NCBI GenBank assembly: GCA_013360585.1
Contig: JABWBH010000037.1
Coordinates: 23,687-87,686 of the forward strand
Direction of reading: 5' to 3'
DNA: 64,000 bases
Origin: Phycisphaerae bacterium
GTDB taxonomy: Bacteria > Planctomycetota > Phycisphaerae > UBA1845
Shown: piece after piece, positions 37,585 to 47,038 of the stretch
Position numbering within the stretch: the stretch's first letter is position 1
Layout of the letters: each line of letters opens with the position of its first letter
The notes under the pieces: generated by a model
Told to the model about the DNA's origin: nothing
What the model saw: only the letters and a program-made list of their open reading frames with translations
The model's database searches: none
Translations under genes and position numbers: made by a program

Positions 37585-39386
37585 GTCGTGTTCTCCTGCA
37601 CCACGGATGATCCCCGGCCCCGTGCCCGGGCAAAGATGTAGTCGAGGCAGAACACTGCCGCCGCCAGCAGGCAAGCCCACCCGAAATCGTCGCCGTGGAC
37701 GCTGTACCACGTTAATCGGTCGTCCGTCATGACGCGGGCCACGGAAAAGCCGGAGTTGTCCGCTCCCGGCGGCGGTCCTTCCGGGTTCACACGATCACGA
37801 ATCCGCCCCGTCGGATCGATGAAGCAACTGACCCCGGTGTTGACGGACCGCACGATCCCCAGCCGGTTCTCCACCGCGCGGAAAACGCACGTCGAAAGAT
37901 GCTGCTCCTGCTGCGTGCCGCGCCCGAACCAGCCGTCGTTGCTGATGTTCAGCAGGAAATCAACGCGCTTGCGGCGGTCCGAGTCGGCGGCGAACTCCCG
38001 GCTGATGTAGGGCATGACGTCCTCGTAACAGATCGGGATGCCGAACCGCCAGGTCCGCCCGTCCTGCGAGGCGGCCTCCATCGTGAACGTCCGGAACGAC
38101 TCGCCTGGAAACGTCGAGAACTCGACGTTGTTGGGCCCGCTGAAGGGCACCAGCGCGTTAAGCCAGAAGTAGACCGGCCGGAGGCGCCCGAACCGGAAGG
38201 GCACGATCTCGCCGAAGTAAACGAGGTGCCGCTTGTCGTAGCGCCCGGGCTCGCCGCCGTCGGGATGAAACACGTAAGCGGAGTTGTAGACGCGCTCCGG
38301 CGCGACGAGATCATACGGGCGGAACTCGACCGTCGCCGCCCCCATCACGACCACGCCGCCGGTCCGGCGACTGAACTCCTCGACGTACTCATAATCCGAA
38401 GGGCGCGGATGCGTGGGCGACAGAATCATGCCCCAGGTCGATTCCGGCAGCAGGTAAAGGTCCGCGCGATGCGCGGCGGCAGCGCTCATCAACTCGCGGT
38501 AGCGGGCGAACTTCTGCCGCGCCGACGCCTCGTCTCCCGTCACAACATTCAGGTAGTCCCCCTGGATCGTCGCCACCAGCGGTCCCTCGCTCAGGCGGCT
38601 CGTGCGTATTCGAACCTGTCCGTAAACAAGGCTGAACAGGAGCAACGCCCCCGCGAACATCGCGCCGAGCCGGGCAAGTCGTGCGCGGATCGACCGCGCC
38701 GTCGCCGACTCCCGACCCAACCGCGCCAACACCAGATCCGCCACCGCGCCGTTGACCGCTGCCGTCACGAACGTCACGCCGTAAGCGCCGACCAGATCGG
38801 CCGTCTGAATCAACGTCAGCACGCGGTACTGGCTGTGCGCGAGCATGAACCAGGGAAACCCGGAAAACAGGATCGCCCGCAGGAACTCCAGCCCCGTCCA
38901 CAACACCGGGAACACAATCGCCAGAGGTACCGTCCGCCGGCGCATCAGGTGGCGCAGCGGGCACGCCGCCAGCACCTCGAACAACGTCATGTAAACCGCC
39001 AGCGCGGCGTACCACGGCCCGGCGGCCTGCTTCAACCACGACATGTTCAGCAGGTAGAACGCCGAAGTCGAGACGAACGTGAACGCGTAGACGCGACCCG
39101 GATGCCGGGACAGCCCCACCCCGACGATCCACGGAGCAAGGCACACGAACGAAACCGGCCACGCCGATATCGCCGGGTGGATCAGACTGCGCAGACCCGC
39201 CGCGACGATGAACAACGTCAGAAGCGCCCAACGCGACGCAATTTCGGCGCCCAGCTTCGGCAGCGGTCCGACGGACGCTTCATCCGATCCGGGATCGTGC
39301 GAATCCGCACTCCCGCGCCCGCGCGCGGGAGGCGCATGTCTTACCCCCGTCGGGGCGGACGTTCTGACTTTGACGGTGACGGGCAT
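37581..39386 (-). CDS. lnt: Apolipoprotein N-acyltransferase
   Basis: A 601-residue inner-membrane enzyme that adds the third acyl chain to lipoproteins. About six membrane spans fill the first ~260 residues, followed by a nitrilase-type periplasmic domain with the triad Glu315 (LLPEST), Lys385 (RYDKRHLVYFGE) and Cys453 (PICYEDVMP). A last hydrophobic segment (ACLLAAAVFCLDYIF) anchors the C-terminus. The N-terminal ~50 residues are hydrophilic and longer than usual, so the true start may be further in. It overlaps the HEAT gene. Confidence 0.95.
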   Translation of the reverse strand: MPVTVKVRTSAPTGVRHAPPARGRGSADSHDPGSDEASVGPLPKLGAEIASRWALLTLFIVAAGLRSLIHPAISAWPVSFVCLAPWIVGVGLSRHPGRVYAFTFVSTSAFYLLNMSWLKQAAGPWYAALAVYMTLFEVLAACPLRHLMRRRTVPLAIVFPVLWTGLEFLRAILFSGFPWFMLAHSQYRVLTLIQTADLVGAYGVTFVTAAVNGAVADLVLARLGRESATARSIRARLARLGAMFAGALLLFSLVYGQVRIRTSRLSEGPLVATIQGDYLNVVTGDEASARQKFARYRELMSAAAAHRADLYLLPESTWGMILSPTHPRPSDYEYVEEFSRRTGGVVVMGAATVEFRPYDLVAPERVYNSAYVFHPDGGEPGRYDKRHLVYFGEIVPFRFGRLRPVYFWLNALVPFSGPNNVEFSTFPGESFRTFTMEAASQDGRTWRFGIPICYEDVMPYISREFAADSDRRKRVDFLLNISNDGWFGRGTQQEQHLSTCVFRAVENRLGIVRSVNTGVSCFIDPTGRIRDRVNPEGPPPGADNSGFSVARVMTDDRLTWYSVHGDDFGWACLLAAAVFCLDYIFARARGRGSSVVQENTT

Positions 39387-39446
39387 CGGTTCGGACCTTT
39401 ACCGTCCGGGGCGCGAAGCATCAAACCGCCCCCCGGCGCGCGAACC

Positions 39447-39475
39447 CGCGGTCCGGGCTTGGCGCCCGGACCGCG
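39447..39475 (-). terminator. Perfect 12-bp hairpin downstream of secDF
   Basis: CGCGGTCCGGGC and GCCCGGACCGCG pair perfectly around TTGGC, starting 66 bases after the secDF stop. It is the strongest hairpin in the window, placed between secDF and lnt. It lacks a T-run, as is common in GC-rich genomes. Confidence 0.5.
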
Positions 39476-39540
39476 TTGTTCGCTCGTTCGGATCGGAAGA
39501 CGCCACGACGCACCGGAAGCGGGTTCTCCGACGACGCGGC

Positions 39541-42500
39541 CTACGCCGGCGCGGTGCGGACCGACTCCGACCGGCCCCGGACGATCCAGTACGCCACGCC
39601 CGCCGCGAGGACCGCCAGCAGCACCAGTTGCGTCGCCCGGTGATCCACGTTCGCCAGCACGAGCGCCGCGGCCAGCGTCCCCGCGATCAGCTTCGACACG
39701 ATGAAGAGCTTGTCGGGACGGTACAACAGCGGCGAAGCCACCGCGATGGAACTGTACGTACCGATCAGAATGCCGATCAGGAAAGCGTAATTGAACCCAC
39801 GGATGCCTTGACCGCCCATCGTATACAGGAACATAAGCATGATGAGCGTGGTTCCCCCCGTCAGCACCGTCCTTGACAACGTCTCATTAATGCCCGTGTT
39901 CAGCAGTCCCGCGTTCAGATTGCCCTTCCCGCGGTTCTCACGGATGCGGTCGAAGACGACGACCGTGTCGTTCAGGCTGTATCCGATGATCGTCAGCAGC
40001 GCCGCGATCATCGCCAGGTCCACCTTGAACGGAAAGATGCCCAGCGCCTGCCCGATCGACGTTGCCCCGATGACGTGGCTGAACGCGATCGCCCCGAGTA
40101 CAAACGCCACGTCGTGGAACGTCGCGACGATCGCCGCCAGTCCGTAGTCCAGCCCGCCGAACCGGATCCAGATGTACGCGAGGATCGCCCCGAGCGCCAC
40201 AATGATCGCCGCGACGGCGTCCTGCCGCGCCGCCTCGGCCACCTGCGGCGCGAACTGAATCACCTTGCGCAGCGTGCGCGACGTGCCCAGCGCGCTTTCA
40301 ACCAGCTTCAATTCGGGCGTCGCCACCGCGTCGCGCCACAGCGCTGCGTCCTCGTCGGAGTAAGGCAGGGCGTCGTCCGCCGTCAGCACGACAAACCGGT
40401 CGTACGCGGGAGCGCCGTTGCGTAGCCCCACCGACGCGCCGAGCGGACGGACGTCACGTTCGCGCCCCGCGGTCGCCTGATACTCCGCCTGCAACTGAAC
40501 CCGGTCGAGTCGCTGCTTGAACTCGTCGATCGTCAGCGGCGGATCGAGTTGCTCCACCTGCACCGCCACGCCGCCCTTGAAGCGGCTGACGTCCCCGACG
40601 TAATCCCCGCCGATCACGTCCGACAGGTAGCGATCCTCCTCTTCAACAATGAAATAAGGCGCATTCGTCAGCGTCGAGTCGCTCACCGTCCGGTAGCTGA
40701 CGACCTCCTCGATCTTGAGCTTGTCCCCCAGGACCGCGAGGATCGCCGTCTGGACGAACTGAAGGTCGGTCTCGACGCTGACGATTTCGTAGTAGCGTGT
40801 GACCGCCTCGCCGCCACTCGAGCTGACCTCCTGCGACAATTGCACGCGCGCTCCGCGAAGGTTCGGCGCCGCCCGCCCGCGGAGCACGTCCGCCGCCGCC
40901 TTCCGGCGCTGCGTCACATCCTCTAACGTCAGCGGAACGTCGGACTTCAGCGTCAACATCACCGCCTGACCCGTCACCCGGATGTCATCGCACGCATCCG
41001 ACATCTGAGCATGCAGGAGGGCGCGGATTTGCTCGCCGTTCAGGCGGTCGCTGGTGGATTCGACGATGAACGTCCGCGGCGTCTCGCCGGCACGCACCGT
41101 CGTCTCCTCGAGATCGTCCGCCGCCTGCGCCAGCCAGTTCGCCACCGACGCCACGCCCGGCTCCGACGAACTGACCCACTGGCGCACGTCCTCGTCCGTC
41201 ACCGGCACGCTATCAAGGAACTCGACCTCGACGCTGGACCCGCCGAGGAACTCGATATCGTACAACGCATCCCGATTCTGAACGCTCAGGTAAAGGAAGG
41301 ATCCAAGACCGAGGATCGATGCCACCACCGAGAACGCGAAGAACCCCTTGCGCCGGCTCATCCAGTCCACCGACGGCTTCGACAGCAGCCGCCGCATCCG
41401 CAGATCCTTGACCCATCCCTGACCCACGAGAGTGTTGAAGAACAAGCGCGTCACGAAGAGCGAAGTGTACAAGCTGACGACCAGGCCGATGCCCAGCGTG
41501 ATGGCGAAGCCCTTGACCTCCTCGCTGCCCATCCAGCCCAGCACGATGCACGTGATCATCGTGGTCAGGTTGCCGTCGATGATGCTCGAAAACGCCTTCT
41601 GATACCCGAGCGAGATCGCCTTTTTGATCGGCACGCCCCGGTCGCGCTCCTCGCGGATGCGCTCAAACACCAGCACGTTGGCGTCGATCGCCATCCCCAG
41701 CGTCAGCGCCACGCCCGCGATGCCCGGAAGCGTGAACGTCGCCTGAAGGAACGCCATCGACGCCAGCAGCAGCACCAGGTTCAGGATCAGCGCCAGGTCA
41801 GCGATCAGACCCGCCGTGAATCCGTAATACACCACCACCACCACAAGCAGAACCAGGAAGCCGTACAACGACGCCTTCTCCGCCATCGCGAGGTTATGCG
41901 CCCCCAGCGACGGACCCACCGTCTTCTCGCTCAGCGGCGTCTCCTTCAACCGGCCCGGCAGCGCCCCCGCCTGAAGCACGCGGCAAAGCTCATTGACTTT
42001 CTCGCTGGTGAACCGCCCCTGAATCTGTCCGGTCTGCCCGATGCGCTCGTTGATGTTGGCGAAGGACATCGCCTGCCCGTCCAGCACCACGCACAGATCG
42101 CGGTTGACGTTGTTCCCGGTCAATTCGGAGAAGAAGTCGCCGCCCACCGGGTTGAGGCGGAAGCTCACAATGTGCTGACCCGAGCGAGCGTCCAGGTTCG
42201 GAAACGCCTCCTCCAGCTTCCAGTCCCGCCCCGGAGCGCGGATCATCGTATATTCCGGATCCTCGTGGGCCAGGACATACCACTGCCCCGCGTAACGCTC
42301 GATGATCTGTCCGTACTGATTGCGCCGCTCCTCGAATTCGGCCTCCGTCGCCCCGCGCCGGTCCAGACCCATGAAATCCGCGAGGTCCTTGATCGGAATC
42401 CACCGGTAATGATCCCCCGTGCGCAGACGCGGACCACGCTTCTGCAACGACTCCGTGTACTCATCGATCCGCTCGCGGAGGTTCGGATCCTGCGAGGCGA

Positions 42501-43323
42501 TGAACGTCGGGTTCTGCGCGTCGCGGTCCGCCAGGATGCGGAACTCCAGAACGCCCGCACCTTTCAGGCGGCGTTTCAGATCCGACGGGTCCTCCAGCGC
42601 GCCCTTCTTCGACGCCCAGGCATCGTAAACCGACGCCGCCGCCTTGATCAGGTCTTCATAACCCGGGTGCTGCTGGATCACCTTCGCCAGCTCCACCTCC
42701 CGCGACTCCTTCCGCCCCAGCGTCAGCTCCAGCATGTCGCGCAGCCGAACCTCGTCCAGATTCGTCGCCAGCACACGCTCGAGCATCGCCTCGTACGCCT
42801 CGCGGAGCGCGTAATCGTCCGGCGCGGCCTTGCGCGCGTCCGCCGCGGCCCGCAGCTCCGGCCACAGCGGCGTCCGTGCGCCAACCCCGCGCGTCAACGT
42901 GGACAGTGCGGAGTCGACCTGGTCCGGCGGCGCGCTTAACGCGGTCTCAATCTCAAACCGCCGAACGTTCCGCTCGCGCAGCGCCTTGAACGCCGCCTCC
43001 TTCACCTGCCGGCGATTCTGCGCCTCCGGTGACGGCAGCGGCATCTGGATCTCCAGGCGGGTATTCCCCACCGGACGCCAGACGAGGTTCATCGTCTGAT
43101 TCGGATCCACGCGCTCCTTCAGAATCTCCATCACGCGCGTTGACAACCCCGCGACCTCGAAGTCGTTCAACCCCGTCGTGTCGATCTCGTAAAGCAGGCT
43201 CGTCCCGCCCGCCAGGTCGATGCCCAGCTTCAGCCGTTCCTTCGGCGGCCAGCAAAGCAGCACTCCGAACACCATCGTAAACAGCACAATGCCCCACTTC
43301 AGCGGGCGATTCTGATCTGACAT
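39541..43323 (-). CDS. secDF: Fused protein-export protein SecDF
   Basis: A 1,260-residue fusion of SecD and SecF, driven by the proton gradient to pull secreted proteins across the inner membrane after SecA. The SecD half begins with a transmembrane helix and KLGIDLAGGTSLLYEID, and has TM4-5 with GMAIDANVLVFERIREE. The SecF half starts near the spans FLYLSVQNRDALYDIEFLGG and ends with GYSLNDTVVVFDRIREN and five spans. It is some 350 residues longer than SecD plus SecF of E. coli, mainly in the two periplasmic domains (about 100-330 and 750-1,000). GGAG lies 8 bases before the ATG. No yajC precedes it. Confidence 0.95.
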   Translation of the reverse strand: MSDQNRPLKWGIVLFTMVFGVLLCWPPKERLKLGIDLAGGTSLLYEIDTTGLNDFEVAGLSTRVMEILKERVDPNQTMNLVWRPVGNTRLEIQMPLPSPEAQNRRQVKEAAFKALRERNVRRFEIETALSAPPDQVDSALSTLTRGVGARTPLWPELRAAADARKAAPDDYALREAYEAMLERVLATNLDEVRLRDMLELTLGRKESREVELAKVIQQHPGYEDLIKAAASVYDAWASKKGALEDPSDLKRRLKGAGVLEFRILADRDAQNPTFIASQDPNLRERIDEYTESLQKRGPRLRTGDHYRWIPIKDLADFMGLDRRGATEAEFEERRNQYGQIIERYAGQWYVLAHEDPEYTMIRAPGRDWKLEEAFPNLDARSGQHIVSFRLNPVGGDFFSELTGNNVNRDLCVVLDGQAMSFANINERIGQTGQIQGRFTSEKVNELCRVLQAGALPGRLKETPLSEKTVGPSLGAHNLAMAEKASLYGFLVLLVVVVVYYGFTAGLIADLALILNLVLLLASMAFLQATFTLPGIAGVALTLGMAIDANVLVFERIREERDRGVPIKKAISLGYQKAFSSIIDGNLTTMITCIVLGWMGSEEVKGFAITLGIGLVVSLYTSLFVTRLFFNTLVGQGWVKDLRMRRLLSKPSVDWMSRRKGFFAFSVVASILGLGSFLYLSVQNRDALYDIEFLGGSSVEVEFLDSVPVTDEDVRQWVSSSEPGVASVANWLAQAADDLEETTVRAGETPRTFIVESTSDRLNGEQIRALLHAQMSDACDDIRVTGQAVMLTLKSDVPLTLEDVTQRRKAAADVLRGRAAPNLRGARVQLSQEVSSSGGEAVTRYYEIVSVETDLQFVQTAILAVLGDKLKIEEVVSYRTVSDSTLTNAPYFIVEEEDRYLSDVIGGDYVGDVSRFKGGVAVQVEQLDPPLTIDEFKQRLDRVQLQAEYQATAGRERDVRPLGASVGLRNGAPAYDRFVVLTADDALPYSDEDAALWRDAVATPELKLVESALGTSRTLRKVIQFAPQVAEAARQDAVAAIIVALGAILAYIWIRFGGLDYGLAAIVATFHDVAFVLGAIAFSHVIGATSIGQALGIFPFKVDLAMIAALLTIIGYSLNDTVVVFDRIRENRGKGNLNAGLLNTGINETLSRTVLTGGTTLIMLMFLYTMGGQGIRGFNYAFLIGILIGTYSSIAVASPLLYRPDKLFIVSKLIAGTLAAALVLANVDHRATQLVLLAVLAAGVAYWIVRGRSESVRTAPA

Positions 43324-43568
43324 GCCTGAAACTCCAGATATTTCCTCATGCCGCGGCAGGCGATGAGACCTCGCGCCGGGCGTTTCCTTCTGTTGCCTGA
43401 ACGTCGTGGACGCGTCACGGATCTTCCGCTCCGCATCCGTAATGATTGAACCGAGATTCCGGGGATCTGTTCCGGAATGCTCAAATTGAAGCGGCTTTGA
43501 CCGCCAGGTTCAGGGCGGGCGAAGTCATTCCAGCCAACGCGCCGCCTCCCCAGGTCACCGAAAGGGGA
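43324..43568. other. Region upstream of secDF
   Basis: No convincing gene. It holds the secDF leader (GGAG at 43332-43335 on the minus strand reading toward secDF) and presumably its promoter, for which no boxes could be assigned. Confidence 0.4.
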
Positions 43569-44054
43569 TCAGACAGGCGGTGGACGCGACCACGTCCGTG
43601 ACCGAGAGGGCTCGCACGAACGAACCGGCATTGCATCCGGCGCTGCACGGCGTCCCCGCGCAGACGACGGAAACGCCTCGGTCACACATCCCTCGCCGCG
43701 TACCGCCGCGACGCTCACCCGGTCCGGCGACGCGATCCGCGCCGCGCGGTCCGTTCCGCCGCCGTGCCAGACAAGAATCAGGGCGTCATGCGACGGAAAC
43801 CCGGCGTCGGGCGCGGACCCCGGCTCTCCACCTCCCGACCGCGGATCGCCCGCATCCGGTCGTGAAGGACCGACGCCCCCGCTGGCACACCGGGGCTGAG
43901 GACGTGACGGATCGACGTTCAGGGCAACCGCCCGCACACCTGGCGCGGAGCCTGCCGTCAACTCGGTTCTCACCCGGACCGAAGGCGCAGTCGGCGCGCG
44001 GGCCGCCACCCCGAGCGAGCTTAATGCCAAGACAATGCCGACCCCGCGCGACAT
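43569..44054 (-). CDS. Possible small secreted protein
   Basis: A 161-codon frame whose first 18 residues (MSRGVGIVLALSSLGVAA) look like a signal peptide. The rest (AVALNVDPSRPQPRC..., DALILVWHGGGTDR, VSVAAVRGEGCV) has a mixed, protein-like composition but no recognisable domain. The ribosome binding site is weak and the DNA is strongly GC-rich, so it could be a chance frame. It lies in an otherwise empty 900 bases between secDF and another secreted protein. Confidence 0.35.
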   Translation of the reverse strand: MSRGVGIVLALSSLGVAARAPTAPSVRVRTELTAGSAPGVRAVALNVDPSRPQPRCASGGVGPSRPDAGDPRSGGGEPGSAPDAGFPSHDALILVWHGGGTDRAARIASPDRVSVAAVRGEGCVTEAFPSSARGRRAAPDAMPVRSCEPSRSRTWSRPPPV

Positions 44055-44241
44055 GCCCGGGATTCTACGCCCAGCCGTCACGCCTGCAACGCCGCGGCGG
44101 TCCCCCGGTCCGGCCCTCAACCGGACCGAGGTTCAAAAAACCCCGGACCGGTCAAAACGAACCCGACCGAGCGTTGCCCAGCCCCCGGGAGAGCCTCCCC
44201 GACGTTCCGTTCCGGACGCAAACCGACGACCGGCAACCCGG

Positions 44242-45378
44242 TTACGGGCAGTCGAACACGCGAACATCCGTGTCGCCGCAGGCGAACGTGGCCGTCGCCG
44301 CGTTACGTCCGGAGGACACCCCGTTGAACTTCACCTTGCCCTTTGAGCGGCTGTTGAATTCGCCCTCAGCCTCCTCACCGGTGTCGAGGCGGACCTGGAA
44401 CGGCTCACCGACGACGCCGCGGATCACCTTGACGACGACCTTGCCGCCGCTGCGGCAGCGCGCCTTGCTGATCGCTTCCTCTCCCGTGCATTCCCCGCCC
44501 GCATCGCCTCGGAACGCCACCACGGCGGTCAGCGGATCCGGACAGCGGCCGACCGCGTAGTTGTTGCATTCCGAAGGATCATGCGCGCCGTCCCGGTTTG
44601 TGTCGTCGTACTGAAGCGGTCCGTTGGAGCCCGCCCGCTCGACCCCGCTCGTCAAACCGTTGGCGCTCCACAACGCCGGCTGCGCGCAGGTCGCCGGGGT
44701 GAGGTTGTTGCCGTCGAAGGCGCGGGCGAAGAACAATCCGTATGCGCTGCGACCGGGATAAAGCGGCAGATCCAGTCCGCTGCCTTCGAGGTTGATCTCC
44801 GTAAAGTAAACACCGCCGGGGTGGCACCCCAGTTCGCCGAAATCAAACACAACCCCCGACTCCAGCACGTAATCCACCGGTCCTGAACAATCCGCCGGAA
44901 ACGACGGCCCGGTGAAGACCCCGACGTAACACGTCTCGCTCCCGCTCCCGCCGCAATACCAGTACCACGCGAAACCGAGACGCCGCACGAGCGAGCCTTC
45001 ACATCCCGCCTCGACCGTCATGTCCGCGACCGCGAACGTGTTGCAATGTTCCGCACCGAGTGTGTAAAAACCGCACTGCTCGCAGTCTGTCGGCTCCTCA
45101 CACGTGAACGCGTCGAAGCAATCATAAATTGACGCGCCGGCGGGAACGCCGCCTCCCGCCTCGATCCAGTCCGTCGTCTGAACCACGCGACCGTCCGCGA
45201 AGCGCGCCACGCCGCAGAACCTCGACGGCTGCACCGCAATCCGCTCGGTTAACCTCATCGGAGCGTCCGACGCCGCGGCAACCGCCGGAAGGACCGCCAA
45301 CACAAGGAGGGGGAGACAAGCCGCCCGGGCATCCGTCGTCATTCGATGCGAAGCGATCGGATTTGTTCGGATATTCAT
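44242..45378 (-). CDS. Secreted protein with a C-terminal domain shared with the BNR protein
   Basis: A 378-residue exported protein. A signal peptide (about 15-35, AACLPLLVLAVLPAVAAA) is followed by a Cys-rich, aromatic-rich beta domain (CFDAFTCEEPTDCEQCGFYTL, FAWYWYCGGSGSETCYVGVF). It ends in YDDTNRDGAHDPSECNNYAVG and a ~75-residue domain (ISKARCRSGGKVVVKVIRG...SKGKVKFNG...FDCP). That last domain aligns with the end of the BNR protein at 8.7 kb. GAGG lies 10 bases before the ATG. The even number of cysteines suggests disulfide bonding outside the cytoplasm. No enzyme motif. Confidence 0.8.
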   Translation of the reverse strand: MNIRTNPIASHRMTTDARAACLPLLVLAVLPAVAAASDAPMRLTERIAVQPSRFCGVARFADGRVVQTTDWIEAGGGVPAGASIYDCFDAFTCEEPTDCEQCGFYTLGAEHCNTFAVADMTVEAGCEGSLVRRLGFAWYWYCGGSGSETCYVGVFTGPSFPADCSGPVDYVLESGVVFDFGELGCHPGGVYFTEINLEGSGLDLPLYPGRSAYGLFFARAFDGNNLTPATCAQPALWSANGLTSGVERAGSNGPLQYDDTNRDGAHDPSECNNYAVGRCPDPLTAVVAFRGDAGGECTGEEAISKARCRSGGKVVVKVIRGVVGEPFQVRLDTGEEAEGEFNSRSKGKVKFNGVSSGRNAATATFACGDTDVRVFDCP

Positions 45379-45756
45379 GTCTTTGTTTCCTCAAGAAGCC
45401 GAGGGAGCGATTCCGCGATGGGAGTTCAACCAACGCACCAGATTAGCGGATATTCAAAGAGACTTCAAGATTTCTCCCTTGTTCCGTAAGCGAGAATCTG
45501 CATTCCCCACCCGGCCTAACAACCCGTTGAAAAAGGGGTGCGCCCCTCTCCTGGAGGAAAATTTCATCGGGAAAAACCGGCATCACAAAGACCGATACCC
45601 GGGTTCTTCAACGCGCTGCTAAGAGCCTGACCTGTTCCGACTCCGGCATCTCGCGGGAGTCGCGGCGGCGGATTATTCAATTGCGGTGGCTCGGAAATGC
45701 ACTAATATTGAAGCAGGAAAAGATCGCAGGATTGAAAGAAAGGTGGAGGTCGATCG
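45379..45756. other. Intergenic region with the second 106-bp element
   Basis: Divergent promoters for the flanking genes should be here, but no boxes were assigned. The element occupies the middle; the rest shows no coding signal. Confidence 0.5.
45516..45622. repeat. 106-bp element with terminal inverted repeats, copy 2
   Basis: 107 bases closely matching the element at 1.4 kb: CCCGTTGAAAAAGGGGTGCGC, then GGAGG, TCATCGGGAAAAACCGG, ATCACAAA, and CCGGGTTCTTCA. The ends pair at 14 of 19 positions, weaker than copy 1. Same orientation as copy 1 in the window. Confidence 0.7.
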
Positions 45757-45987
45757 ATGCCGGTGTTCGAGTACGTCTGCAACCGTTGTGGACGCGAGTT
45801 TGAGGAACTGGTGTTGTCCGCCAACGACGCCGATCGCGTGCGATGCCCGCAGTGCTTAGGCGCCGTAACACGGAAGATCAGCGCCTTCGCCGCAGCCTCG
45901 CCGTCGTCCGGCGCCGCCTCCCTTCCGCTCCCGACGGGCGGCTGCGGTCGTTGCGGAGATCCCTCAGGACCGTGCGGCATCGGCTAA
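45757..45987 (+). CDS. FmdB-type zinc ribbon protein
   Basis: A 76-residue protein of the FmdB family. A zinc ribbon (YVCNRCGREFEE...VRCPQCLG, about 7-36) is followed by a flexible tail ending GGCGRCGDPSGPCG. FmdB proteins are named for a formamidase regulator but mostly have no known role. GGAGG precedes the ATG by 8 bases. It lies 86 bases ahead of two membrane protein genes that may share its transcript. Confidence 0.88.
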   Translation: MPVFEYVCNRCGREFEELVLSANDADRVRCPQCLGAVTRKISAFAAASPSSGAASLPLPTGGCGRCGDPSGPCGIG

Positions 45988-46073
45988 GTACCGGTCGGGT
46001 TACCACGCCGTCCGGAACGGCGGCGTCAGACAAGCCGACGGTACGAAAGATCATTCGGAGGACCGGCGACGTC

Positions 46074-46565
46074 ATGCGTGCAGGCAAAACTATCCTGGAT
46101 ATTCCCGCTGCGGCGATGCTGGGCTGGGTGTTTCCGGGGCTGGGCCACCTTTATCTCGGACATCGCGTTCGCGGGTGGATTTTCCTCGCAACGATCACGT
46201 TGACCTACTGGACCGGGATCGCCGTCGGCGGCGTACACGGCACGATCGATCCGAAGGAGCACCCCTGGTGGTTCGTCGCCCAGTTGTGCAACGGAGGACA
46301 CACCTCCGCCGCCTACCTCCTGCGCTCAACCCTGGAACCGGCGGAGTTCGTCACCGTGACCCCCGCGGCCCACTACGGACCGCAACCCGTTAAACCCCTT
46401 GTCCACTACGGACACTGGCTGTCGATCGAGATCGGCACGGTGTATACCGCCGTCGCAGGCCTGTTGAACCTCCTCGTCATTCTCGACGCGATCGTCCGGG
46501 CCGACGCTGCGCTGCGCGCAGCGCCCGCCGGCGCCCACGCCGGCGCGCCGTGGAGTCCAGGATGA
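46074..46565 (+). CDS. TM2-like membrane protein
   Basis: A 163-residue protein with three or four spans. The start ILDIPAAAMLGWVFPGLGHLYLGHRVRGWIF resembles the PGLGH-YLG-RG pattern of TM2/DUF5683-like proteins and may belong to the planctomycete family DUF6677. Later spans are WLSIEIGTVYTAVAGLLNLLVIL and a Pro-rich middle. The frame is open far upstream, overlapping the FmdB gene in another frame; the ATG was chosen because the family signature begins just after it. GGAGG lies 13 bases before. Coupled to the next gene. Confidence 0.7.
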   Translation: MRAGKTILDIPAAAMLGWVFPGLGHLYLGHRVRGWIFLATITLTYWTGIAVGGVHGTIDPKEHPWWFVAQLCNGGHTSAAYLLRSTLEPAEFVTVTPAAHYGPQPVKPLVHYGHWLSIEIGTVYTAVAGLLNLLVILDAIVRADAALRAAPAGAHAGAPWSPG

Positions 46566-46786
46566 TGCTGGCCGGTCTTTTTTCGCAAGCGATTCCGATC
46601 ACCGGTGCGGGGCGCATCCTCCTGCTGCTGCCGCTGTGTCTTTCCATCGCCATCGTGTACAAGACGATCCGATGTCCGCAGCCGCGACAGATTCCGACGG
46701 CGGTGCTTCCGCTCTGGATCACGATCGTCGTGGCGATGTACGTCATCGGCGCCCTGCTGTGGGCCGTGTTCAACCTGCTTTCCTGA
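46562..46786 (+). CDS. Small two-span membrane protein
   Basis: A 74-residue protein with two hydrophobic helices (RILLLLPLCLSIAIVY and LWITIVVAMYVIGALLWAVF). Its ATG overlaps the stop of the preceding TM2-like gene (ATGA), and GGAG lies 8 bases ahead, so the start is well supported. A GTG 12 bases earlier is less likely. Probably a partner of the TM2-like protein. Function unknown. Confidence 0.7.
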   Translation: MMLAGLFSQAIPITGAGRILLLLPLCLSIAIVYKTIRCPQPRQIPTAVLPLWITIVVAMYVIGALLWAVFNLLS

Positions 46787-47038
46787 GTGCTTTGACGCTC
46801 CCTATCCAGGGCAGCCGCGAGCGGCAGCGTGACGAAACCCCGCGCAGGACTTAAGCCCGCGCTGACGCACCTTGCGAAGATGCCCGCGACGTGACGCCCT
46901 CATCCCGGACAGGGGCTAATCCACCCGTCTCACAAAGGCCGATAAACGTTCGACGGACGTTCGCAGGTGACCTCAAAGCCGCGCAACCGGTGCGCGACGG
47001 TCGCTGGTTCGTCCGCCGAACTCAACAACTGACCCGTC

